The translations under genes and the position numbers were made by a program. A model generated the notes under the pieces. The model made no database searches and was not told where the DNA came from. It was given only the letters and a program-made list of their open reading frames with translations. 64,000 bases of DNA from Aphidius gifuensis. Lineage: Eukaryota > Arthropoda > Insecta > Hymenoptera > Braconidae. The stretch lies in assembly GCF_014905175.1 (NCBI RefSeq), contig NC_057788.1:15029404-15093403 (forward strand), written 5' to 3'. Shown here piece after piece: positions 55,490 to 64,000 of this stretch; position 1 is the stretch's first letter, and each line of letters begins with the position of its first letter.

Positions 55490-56145
55490 GTAATTGCCTA
55501 TACATTTGTATTGTAAATTTCACTGAAAACTTTCCGAGATGAAATAATTGAGTGTCAGAGAAGTATTTTTAATGTTTTATATTGTTTGAACTATCTCAGT
55601 AAAGAAATAAAATATATTCAAAAAAATACTTGTTGGTTATATACATATATAACCGAACTATCCCTGGCAAGTATTATTAGTGTTCGATTGAAATATCTAG
55701 TGATATTTTTTTTTTTTTTTTTTTAATTTCCTGTCATCGGATTAAAATACTGGATCTTTAAGTTTGAAATCGGGCTATCTATCGACTGGATCATTTCGGC
55801 AACCGAATTTCATTTTTAAATTTATAATGACAATATTGTATGGTCGAATTATAAAATTATCATAAATGAATGAGTATAGACATAAATCAATAAGTTTTTT
55901 CATTTTCAACGAGTTTTTAACACATATACCATAGGTGCATGTAGAATATGATTATTATAAATTCAATAATAAAAATCGATTTCTATTAATAGTTTTGGTA
56001 TTTCTAATACTTGATAGTCTGAAAAAAATATTAATTAATCAATGTATATATGAGCAGAAACGCCAATTATCGGCACGGTTTGGGTGACCCATTCTCAGAA
56101 CTTCTCAAAATTTTGACAGATTATAGTCCACGATAAAATAGACTT
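55490..56145. other. AT-rich region, nothing recognised
   Basis: A T-run at 55708..55725 and otherwise AT-rich sequence. No gene or element ends are supported. Confidence 0.4.
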
Positions 56146-56990
56146 ACGTATTTTTGATGTGTAAACATCTTTAGGCGCGGGTTGGGTTAGAGTAAAAGGA
56201 AAAAACATAGAGTTTAGACGTCAGATCCGGTAACGGATCTGGGCAGGAATCCATTTTCTGTTTGCGTTTTTACATGGCTGCCATAATTCTAAACATGGCT
56301 GCCGTAATTTTAAACATGGCGCCTCCATGATCCAAGCTTTGAACACTAGATACACTACACACACATTACACACAACTACATTTTTCAGTGATATTTTGGC
56401 AATATATAGTAATGGTAATTTCGAGTGATTTAAACGCGCGTGTGAATTAAACATTGTCGAGCGGGTGGATTAAATCACGGAGGCGCCATGTTTAGAATTA
56501 TGGCAGCCATGTAAAAACGCAAACTTTTGCGTGTCGTGAGTTCGCACCCTCAGTCTACATTGCACCTTGCAGCGCCATGGTAATCGGTCGGTAACCGTTA
56601 CCATCAGCCGTTCTGTAGTATAGATGAATTTAAATGCGCGTATTTATATATTTAATTTATTTATTATTATATATATATATGCGCCGTTGTATATATTAAT
56701 ATACAAGTATTTTATTTGTATTTATTAGTTATACTTGCATTTGTTAGGCGAAGTAAAGTTCATATTGTACATATATATACATGCATATGCAAGTATTTTT
56801 CATTTACAAGATTAATATACCTATTATTATTGTTTATATAAAATAATATTTCCTAAATACAAAAGATAATATTGAATTATTATACAATAATAATTTATTT
56901 ATAATATTGACTAATTTTATGTTTTAAAAAAAGAGAAATAGACATTGATGACTGATGTGTTAGTTTGAAAGAGAAAATTATTATTGTAAT
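56145..56990 (+). repeat. Duplicated block, copy 1 (with insertion)
   Basis: GTGTAAACATCTTTAGGCGC, GACGTCAGATCCGGTAACGG and ATTTTCTG match 61422..61530. The match resumes at CAGTCTACATTGC (56552) and runs on as GCCATGGTAATCGGTCGGTA and ATATACAAGTATTTTATTTG to about 56985. Between them copy 1 has a 290-bp palindromic insert that copy 2 lacks. Confidence 0.85.
56259..56550. mobile_element. Palindromic insertion with GGCAGCCATG words
   Basis: TTTGCGTTTTTACATGGCTG (56259) is inverted as CAGCCATGTAAAAACGCAAA (to about 56524), and ATTCTAAACATGG and GGCGCC words pair internally. Copy 2 of the surrounding block (61530) gives the empty site, TTTTCTG|TCAGTCTAC. About 25 extra bases follow the right arm, so the exact junction and duplication are unclear. 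Confidence 0.75.
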
Positions 56991-57039
56991 TGTACAGAAG
57001 AATTTCAGAAGATATTATCATAACCGAGACAACATGTTT

Positions 57040-57200
57040 TTTTATTCGGTTTTTATAGAAAATTTTCTCACGATTACGGGAAAAATACGGAAAAAATTCC
57101 TACGAATGCGCAGTGGTTAAAAATGGAGTTGAAATATGGAAAAAACGGCTATTTATCGGTTATAAATCGTGTAGTTATTGAAATAACGATTAATTCTCGA
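57040..57200 (-). repeat. Inverted copy of the 38225 / 58125 repeat
   Basis: TTCCTACGAATGCGCAGTGG, AAAACGGCTATTTATCGG and ATCGTGTAGTTATTGAAATAACG are the complement of sequences in 38320..38420. Another copy is at 62440..62580. Confidence 0.75.
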
Positions 57201-57579
57201 ATTTAATAATGGCCATCAATGAATCTCGTTGAGTAAAAAAAAAAGTCAACATAAAAAAATTCGATATCGCGAATAGTTTTCGAGTTATAATAACTTATAT
57301 ATTTCGATATATTAAGTTTTTTTGTTTAATATTAATAAAGGCAATCGATAAAACTCGCCAAGCTAAAAAAAAAGCCCAATAAAAATTTTTATATCTCGAA
57401 TAGTTATCAAATTATCGATATTTTTTTTAAAATGTATACAATTTTTTTTTCTCAAAAAAAAAAGTCGAAATTTTTGTTTTTTTTTTCAAAAAAACTGCTA
57501 ATTATTGATTGTCGCGTATTGTTAAGCACGAATATATATTTTTTTTTCGAAAATAATGAATATATCCAAGTTTTTTTTA

Positions 57580-57935
57580 CTTGGTCGCTAGGTTTTTTAC
57601 TTAGCTATATTTTTTACTTAGCTATTTTTTTTACTTAGCTATATTTTTTACTTAGCTATATTTATAGCCAAACACACAATATCTACATAATTTTACTTAG
57701 CTATATTTTTCCTTAGCTATATTTTTTACTTAGCTATATATTTTTTACTTAGCTATATATTTATAGCCAAACACACAATATCTACATAATTTTACCAGCT
57801 ATATTTTCAACTTAGCTATATTTTTAACTTAGCTATATTTTTTACTTAGTTATATTTTTTACTTAGCTATATTTTTTACTTAGCTATATTTTTTACTTAG
57901 CTTTATTTTTTTACTTAGCTCTATTATATTATCAA
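57580..57935 (+). repeat. TTTTTACTTAGCTATA minisatellite with higher-order unit
   Basis: Roughly 18 units of TTTTTTACTTAGCTATA (about 16-18 bp) occur. A larger unit containing TATAGCCAAACACACAATATCTACATAATTTTAC appears twice (57663 and 57763), about 100 bp apart, so the array has a nested period. No transcript or gene is implied. Confidence 0.9.
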
Positions 57936-58124
57936 TTATGAAAAAAATTATCATTAACATTAGAAAGATATCGATAATTCGAAAACTATTCGCGCGATCA
58001 AAAAATTATATTCGATTTTTTTTTCTCCTTGATGAGTTTAATCGACTTCCATTATTAAATGAATAAATAAAAAAAAATCGATATATCGAAATTTTAAAAA
58101 ATATATAGAAACTATTCGAGATAT

Positions 58125-58365
58125 TGAAATTTTTTTAAAAACATTTTCTTCTCCCCGACGATCTCTATTGATTGCCATTATTAAATTTGAGAATAATTCG
58201 TTATTTCAATAACTATACGACATATAACCGATAAATAGACGTTTTTTTCATATTTCAACTTCATTTTTAACCACTTTGCGCATTCGTAGGAATTTTTCGT
58301 AGAAACACGCCGAAGATGTTTACACATAATAAACCCGCGAGTCTAGATGGCTCACAAAATTTTTT
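58125..58365 (+). repeat. Dispersed repeat, direct copy of 38225..38475
   Basis: Nearly identical to 38225..38475 through the motifs CTCCCCGACGATCTCTATTG and ACGCCGAAGATGTTTACACA. It forms an imperfect inverted pair with 57040..57200 on the other side of the minisatellite, so the block 57040..58365 may be one foldback element with the minisatellite in its loop. Confidence 0.85.
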
Positions 58366-59760
58366 TTTTTTTATTTTTTCGTCCATTATTTTGGCAGTTA
58401 TTGTATGAGGCATTTCATTGATATTAGTTTTTTTTTTTTTTTTGGTTCATTTTCTTAGTATTTTGTCGGTGAATGAAAATATGAAGAAAAATCTTTTTTT
58501 GGGTGAAATTTTCTTAGCTTCCCGAAAAAAATATCAGTTTTTTTATTTTTACGTTTATAACACTTTGAAAATCGAGTTTTCCGCAAAAAAAGCTGTTTTA
58601 GTTGCGTTGCCCCAAAATTGACAAGTTTGAAAATATTTTTTTCGGAAAGCTGAGAAAATTTCACAAAGGATATGTGAAAATCAAGTTGTGTTCTCTATAA
58701 AAACGAACGGAATCAACAAAAAAGCAAAAAAGACAATAAATTTAAATTTTGAATTTTTTTAAATCTGTCATTTAAAATTCATGGCAAGGTCAAGATATTA
58801 GTGGAGACTAAATTTTATAACTTATATTTTAACGTCATTTTAAGTAAAAAATAATGGCCTCTACAGAATTTCGATATCTCGAATAATTTTCGAGATATTG
58901 AAGAAACAAGATATCAGATTTTTTTTTGTTTCGTTATTTTTGTTATGAACAAATGGATAAAAAAAAAATTGATTTATAAATTGTTTCTAATAGTAATTTT
59001 TACGAGGAACATTATGGATTAAACAGCAATATCATATCTAAAATATTTTTCGAGATATTAAGCTTTGAAGGTAAATTATATCGAAATTTGTTGTTAATTT
59101 TTTACTCTTTTGAGATTTTTATATAATAATAGATGCAACAAAAAAAAATATTAATATTTATTTCAGTAGTATTTTTTACGTAGAAATCGATGGACATAAT
59201 GATAATCTGATATCTTTAATAGTTTTTTAGATATTAATATTTGAAATTCAAAAATATCGAGATATTTATATAAGGACGGGTTGTAATTCGAAGAAAACAG
59301 ATTTCATTAATTTTCAACTATAAATATCGAAAAAAATATAAATAAAGATAAAGCCTATGTTTAATACATTATTCCATTGCCAACCTGAAAAAGATGAATT
59401 TTTTTTTTTTTTTTTTTTGATAAAACAATAGTTTTTTGAAATAATCATTGTATAATAACCTAATATTATTAATCCCTGGAATATAATTGATCAACTTTCT
59501 ATTTTTTTAAACATTTATTAGATAGTTAAAAAAAATGTGTAAATCGTGAAACACCGCAAAAAAAAAAAACAGTTGGTTGTATTCAATAGTATACTGAGAG
59601 TGCGGTTGTGTTAGTGTATGATATAGCTGCTGTGACAGTATGTGTGTATCAATGTGGGATTCATTACTGGCGTTTTTAAACCTACGTGCCACAACATGGC
59701 GGATCACTATTCGGTGTTGCCAAGCGTACATTAGAATATAGTAGACGTTATATATACTGC
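58366..59760. other. AT-rich region with ATATCGAAA words
   Basis: Many short motifs of the kind ATATCTCGAATA, TTTCGAGATATT and AATTTCGATATC occur in both orientations, as also at 57240..57430. No gene is supported. The open frame 59507..59731 on the minus strand has no recognisable domain. Confidence 0.4.
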
Positions 59761-59764
59761 TCGA

Positions 59765-60105
59765 TTAGATGAATTTTTTCATACTTTAAAGTTTAATTAT
59801 TAATTATAAAAAAACTAAGCTCCAAACCTCTTTAATTTTTTTTCCATACGTTTTGTTTTGTCTCACTTTATAACCCAATAGTTTTTCTTCACGATGTCAT
59901 TATTTCGAATAAAGATATCAGTATTTTAATGGACTTTTTTTTGACAAAAACGTATTCTCCATAAGAGCCCATGTTAAAAGTTGTCAACTTTGCAAATTAA
60001 TAAAAAAATAACAAGCTTCCAAACAATTACCAAAAAATTACATGAAATGTATCAGGATTTCAAGAATCTACTGTAAAAATTTGAAAGCATTCTTATTATT
60101 AGTAA
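59765..60105 (-). repeat. Inverted copy of the 38700..39080 repeat
   Basis: TTATAACCCAATAGTTTTTC, CGTATTCTCCATAAGAGCCC and CCAAACAATTACCAAAAAATTACAT are the complement of 38770..39020. Its left edge (AAACTAAGCTCCAAACCTCT at 59811) is the complement of 42335..42360. Confidence 0.8.
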
Positions 60106-60568
60106 CTGGCCGAGGTAATCCCTTAATCACTCAGGTGAACATTCGTGGTAAGGAATCGGCATAAGCTATCTCGATAATCTAAGTCGGGTATACGGTCGAT
60201 GCGACGTCGATATTGCCGTAATATCGACATGGTAAAAAACAAAAAATATGAAAATATTCGTATTTACGAGAGAATTATAAGTATAAAAAATTATAAATAA
60301 TTATATTACAATACGATGATTGATATCATTCATTCTTTCCTTGATAATCCTATACTATAAAAAGCATGGAGGCATAATATGTATGCGCGTCAGAATTTGA
60401 ATTAGCGCTCGATTTTTGAATTTTCTTTGTATCTGATTGGAGGATCAGATTGCTCACGTGCATAATTTGTGTTGACTGTTGACATACGTAAATTATAACA
60501 TCATCTGTCAAAGAATATTCATGCATATAACTTACAAATAATTTATTATTATTCGATAGATTTGTTAT

Positions 60569-61200
60569 TTTATTTTATTTTTTTTTTATTTATGTAACTA
60601 AGGTGCGGTCACTGCTGCGCCCGCATAGGCAATTAGATCTCCGGTCCATTTTGCCGTCCCCTCATTTCCCTTAAGCCATCAATACGCTGCGATCGCGCCC
60701 ATTGGTAGCGTCATGATCTCTTCGGGTTTACAAAAGTGCTTCCAAAAGCATCGAAATCTAAGCTCGACCAATGCAATAGCATAGCACATGACTCGCTGTT
60801 TCTTTCACCCCTTCGTCGCACTTGCGACAAGTGTCATCCCGTACTAGTCATATTCTTTTCACATGTGCCCTGAGTCTACAGTGTTTCGTTACCAGTCTTA
60901 CTACTAGCCTCAGCTGACACCTAGCAATATTTAATAGCTGCCTAGCTACCTTCCGCTCAGGTTTACCTAGAAAATCGTGAGTTTGCCTCGCCTTGGGCTC
61001 TTCTTTCCATAATTTCTTATGTACCCTGTGTTGATAGTCGCGAATTTCTGTCTTAACAAAGCAATCCACAACCCCTGCGACTGGTCCCGGCCCATAGAGT
61101 CTCAATGCTGAACCTCCACGAGCCAGTTCATCGGCTGTCTCATTACCCTGGATTCCCGAATGTCCCGGTACCCATAAAAGTTTGACCTTGTTTCACGATG
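60569..61200 (-). mobile_element. 5'-truncated non-LTR retrotransposon (LINE)
   Basis: A 632-bp insertion on the minus strand is flanked by a perfect 15-bp duplication, CGATAGATTTGTTAT (60554..60568 and 61201..61215). Its 3' end is a poly-A-like tail (TTTATTTTATTTTTTTTTTT on the plus strand). It carries the end of a polymerase ORF with an RNase H remnant. The long exact duplication, tail and 5' truncation are the hallmarks of target-primed reverse transcription. RNase H suggests the I-like group of clades, but the reverse transcriptase is missing. Confidence 0.9.
60617..61189 (-). pseudogene. RNase H / C-terminal remnant of a non-LTR retrotransposon polyprotein
   Basis: Reading from 61189 down, the frame gives VKLLWVPGHSGIQGNETAD, the C-terminal motif of RNase HI with its conserved His and Asp. 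A linker region follows, then LRLVVRLVTKHCRLRAHVKR, typical of the tail of insect retrotransposon polyproteins. A TGA at 60848..60850 stops the frame; past it CRKCDEG and H-V-L-C give a Cys-Cys-His-Cys knuckle. A further stop and frame change precede FRCFWKHFCKPEEI. It is a dead fragment: the start of RNase H and the reverse transcriptase are absent. Confidence 0.85.
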
Positions 61201-61421
61201 CGATAGATTTGTTATCATTAAAAAGTTTAAACAAATAATAATTGAAAAACAAAAGAAAAAAAAACGAGATTAATTTTCCATGGGCCATGTGAACTGTAGT
61301 CGCGAAAGTTTTATAAAATACTCATTGGAAGACTTTTGACTTGTTTTAATTGGTACGGCAATTATTTATTTTTCACCTTAAAATTAATGAGTGAAAAAGG
61401 ATTAACAGTCATATATTTTTG

Positions 61422-61990
61422 ATGTGTAAACATCTTTAGGCGCGGGTTGGGTATGGAGTAAAAGGAAAAAAATTGAGTTTAGACGTCAGATCCGGTAACG
61501 GATCTGGGCAGGAATCCATTTTCTGTCAGTCTACATTGCGCCATGCAGCGCCATGGTAATCGGTCGGTAACCGTTACCATCAGGCGTTCTGTAGTATAGG
61601 TGAATTTAAATGCGAGTATTTATATATATTTATTTATTTATTGTTATATATATGCCGTTGTATATATTAATATACAAGTATTTTATTTGTATTTATTGGT
61701 TATGCTCGCATTTGTTAGTCGAAGTAAAGTTCATATTGTACATATATATGTATACATGCATATGCAAGTATTTTTCATTTACATTAATTTACAAGATTAA
61801 TATTGTAAGATAAGTATATTAATATACTATTGTTTATATAAAATAATATTTCCTAAACCTCAAACAAAATATTGAATTATTATACAATAATAATTTATTT
61901 ATAATATTGACTAAATTCGTGTTTTAAAAAAAGAGAAATAGACATTGATGTGTTAGTTTGAAAAAGAAAATTATTATTGTAATTGTACAA
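61422..61990 (+). repeat. Duplicated block, copy 2 (empty form)
   Basis: Homologous to 56145..56985 but without the 290-bp palindromic insert. Shared sequences include TAGGCGCGGGTTGGGT, GCGCCATGGTAATCGGTCGG and AGTCGAAGTAAAGTTCATAT-like motifs. A few small indels separate the copies. Open frames 61600..61813 are AT-repeat artefacts. Confidence 0.85.
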
Positions 61991-62439
61991 TAATTTTACA
62001 ATATAATTTATTTATATACTTTTTTGATCAAAGTAAAGAAAAAATGGTATACTTGATAAATATATATATATATATATTTATAATTATTAAGTTTATTATA
62101 GTGAATTAAAAAAAGGTCCTTTTTAGGTAAAAAAATAATTTTTCATTTAAACTAAAAAGTACCTTTTTTTCAATAAGTATAATATATTACGTATAAAAAA
62201 ACACGGTGATATTCAAAGTTTCGATATCGATATTATTAGGATCTAACTATGTATTATATTTCATCTGTCGATATTTATTGATTTCCAATTATTCAAGTTC
62301 GTTTAACATACTAAATGCGAAATAGTGTTCGTAAAATATAATTTGGGAACTGAACTATCGAGATGCTGTAATGTATAGGTACACGGCGTATAAAATTGAA
62401 GACATATTAATTGAAGACAACATGTTTTTTTATTCAGTT

Positions 62440-62585
62440 TTTATAAAAAATTTTCTCACGATTACGGGAAAAATACGGAAAAAATTCCTACACATGCGCA
62501 AAGTCGTTAAAAATGGAGTTGAAGTAAGTAAAAAACGGCTATTTATCGGTTATATATCGTATAGTTATTAAAATAACAATTGATT
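62440..62585 (-). repeat. Inverted copy of the 38225 / 58125 repeat
   Basis: TTTTCTCACGATTACGGGAA, AAATTCCTACACATGCGCAA and ACGGCTATTTATCGGTTATA match 57060..57170 and the complement of 38320..38440. Like copy 1, it follows the duplicated block, so the 56-57 kb and 61-62.6 kb regions share a longer history. Confidence 0.75.
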
Positions 62586-62662
62586 AGAAAATTTATTAAT
62601 ATCAATCAATAAAGCTCGTCAAGGAGAAAAAAATGTTTCGATAAAAATTTAGATAATATATA

Positions 62663-63745
62663 CACTGAGAGAAATTTTAACTAAAAATTAAAATCATGGT
62701 TGAATAGAAATTACTATAGTACTTTGTAATTTTTGTTTTAATTCTGGGACTGGCCGCGAGAGTCGGAATTCTACAATAAAATTATGTAAAATGTGTAAAA
62801 TGTCAAAAAATTGTTGGGTTACTTCAAGCCTCTATACATCGTTATCTATTGCAGATGGACATGGGGTTGAGTGAAGTTTATTATTAAAAATTCAATTCTA
62901 AACAATTTATAAGGAATTACTTTTTTTGATTAATCTCTTAGATAATGAGTTATGAGTTAATTAAAATAAAGACAGATGTTTTGTGAAAACAATAAAAATT
63001 ATTATATGGTTGAATAAAAAATACTGCACAATTTAATAAATATTCTTATATATATAATAAAAATTATCATGTAGACATATAAAAGTTAGCATAGACTTAA
63101 ATATTTTTTACTATATAGCTTTGTAAAAATTCTGTTTGTGGGACGAAATAACACAAAGATGGCCGACCGATTGAACAAATGATTGAACTGTCATGTAATT
63201 TCAAGCATTTCTACAGCCTTATCTGTTGAAGCTAGGTATGGGGTTAAGCGAGGTTTATTGTTGGTTATTTATTTCTAAACAATTTATCAAGAATAACTTT
63301 TTTCTATTTAACAATTAGTTTTCGAGTTTTGAGCGTGTAAACAGAAAAGAAAAAATGTTGCCGGGAATTGATTGCTATTCTCCGTGAATCTAGCACAAAC
63401 TGCCCAACTTAACACAAAAAATGTCCAACTTTTAAATAAAATTTGTAATAAAATTTAGTAAATTCTAAAACCGGTAGTGGGTAAATTCTCAGTCTGCTAG
63501 ATTTTACTTGTGAGTGTCGTGAATTTAGTCATTTTTTTAAACAGAAATTACAATAAAATTGTGTAAATTTTATGGCTTAGTAGTGTATATAGTCAATGGC
63601 CAGATTTTTTACATAATTTTATTGTAAAAATTATCTATCAATATACGAATAATTCTTATAAATGACGGGGGAACGCAGTTTTTACTATTTATTTTGTAAT
63701 TTTTTCTTTTACGTTTGTAATTCTTAGTTAATATTTCTCTCAGTG
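62663..63745 (-). mobile_element. CACTGAGAG element, copy 3 (1083 bp)
   Basis: It starts CACTGAGAGAAATTTTAACT (62663) and ends AGTTAATATTTCTCTCAGTG (63745), flanked by TA on both sides. It is the reverse orientation of 20251..21275, with high identity along its length (for example GACTGGCCGCGAGAGTCGGA and AATGTTGCCGGGAATTGATT). Non-autonomous. Confidence 0.9.
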
Positions 63746-63880
63746 TATATATATATATTTTTTGCAAATATAATAATAGCAGTCGATAAAACTCTTCAAG
63801 TAAAAAAGAAAGTCAAAATAAAAATTTCGATATATTAAATTTTTTTTTTCTTTTTTAAACCGCTAGATTTAACTAAGCCA

Positions 63881-64000
63881 CCCGAGTGGAAATTGAATCC
63901 GGCTTGGCCGGATCCTGATCCGAATCGGATCCAGTATGGCTAAGGTAATCCGGATCCGGGTTTCCTGACCCTTTTCGGATCCGTTATGGCTAAGGCTAAC
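63881..64000 (+). mobile_element. Start of a GGATCC-word element, cut by the window end
   Basis: CCCGAGTGGAAATT at 63881 is identical to the start of the element at 37107. CCGGATCC, CGGATCCAGTATGGCTAAGG and CGGATCCGTTATGGCTAAGG words follow to the end of the window. Confidence 0.7.

Larger units (their letters stand above)
54710..55490. mobile_element. ACAACAAA-word foldback with tRNA-like apex
   Basis: Words like GCACAATAATTTTTACG, CAACAAATTTTGTTGTG and GTGCTAGCACAACAATTTTT flank a central hairpin (55265..55379) that holds a tRNA-like sequence. Related elements without the tRNA-like core are at 15617..16523 and 25010..25706. The outer ends are not sharply defined. Confidence 0.6.

Noticed and set aside
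1..64000. Integrated viral or polydnavirus-type segment
   Set aside because: I saw no viral-like coding sequence or segment-junction motif. The wasp-like impression alone does not support it.

Overview
This is eukaryotic, very AT-rich genomic DNA and gene-poor. The only convincing host gene is a paired-like homeobox gene on the + strand, of the PROP1 / UNC-42 family (a Drosophila homologue is CG32532). Phase-compatible GT-AG exons lie at 28362..28801, 36541..36668 and 36980..37087, and a weaker candidate first coding exon lies at 27340..27419. The homeodomain is split after residues 10 and 46. The exon with the WFQNRRAK helix-3 motif was not found, so the last intron probably runs past the window end. 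The gene, the low GC and the element types suggest an insect. A parasitoid wasp such as a braconid is my impression only and is unproven.

Almost everything else is mobile-element DNA, mostly without coding capacity. The elements are foldback or MITE-like units, often nested, with several kinds of end: CACTG/CAGTG-type ends at TA (20251..21275, 45382..47018, 62663..63745, 41598..42143, 46420..46962, 50986..51893); hAT-like ends with 8-bp target duplications (11573..12931, 39149..39824); TTAA-flanked units (9913..10250, 32832..33338); a CAGACTGTCCC unit (19475..21455); a 886-bp palindrome (17935..18820); and a group whose ends begin CCC(T/A)GG with 2-bp duplications of varied sequence (1603..2419, 8417..9846, 16602..17153, 23661..24639, 47735..47875). 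One 5'-truncated non-LTR retrotransposon with an RNase H remnant and a 15-bp target duplication sits at 60569..61200.

Two patterns are not explained by ordinary MITE annotation. First, many elements are built from a short family-specific 'word' repeated in both orientations (TTGGCC, CTTGTGCC, AGATCTGATC, GGATCCGA, CGTCTCG, ACAACAAA, AAGCCATT, GTTAAC, AACATTTTTT). Second, at least 13 tRNA-like sequences with recognisable box A and/or box B lie in the window, most inside or between the arms of these elements, and one sits exactly at the apex of an 18-bp perfect inverted repeat. I see this as the most interesting candidate for something undescribed: foldback elements carrying tRNA-like cores.

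Layout: 1-27 kb, repeats upstream of the gene; 27-37.1 kb, the homeobox gene with repeats in its introns; 37.1-64 kb, repeats, probably all within the last visible intron, with a duplicated repeat block at 56-63 kb. I saw no rRNA, CRISPR or bacterial-type features.
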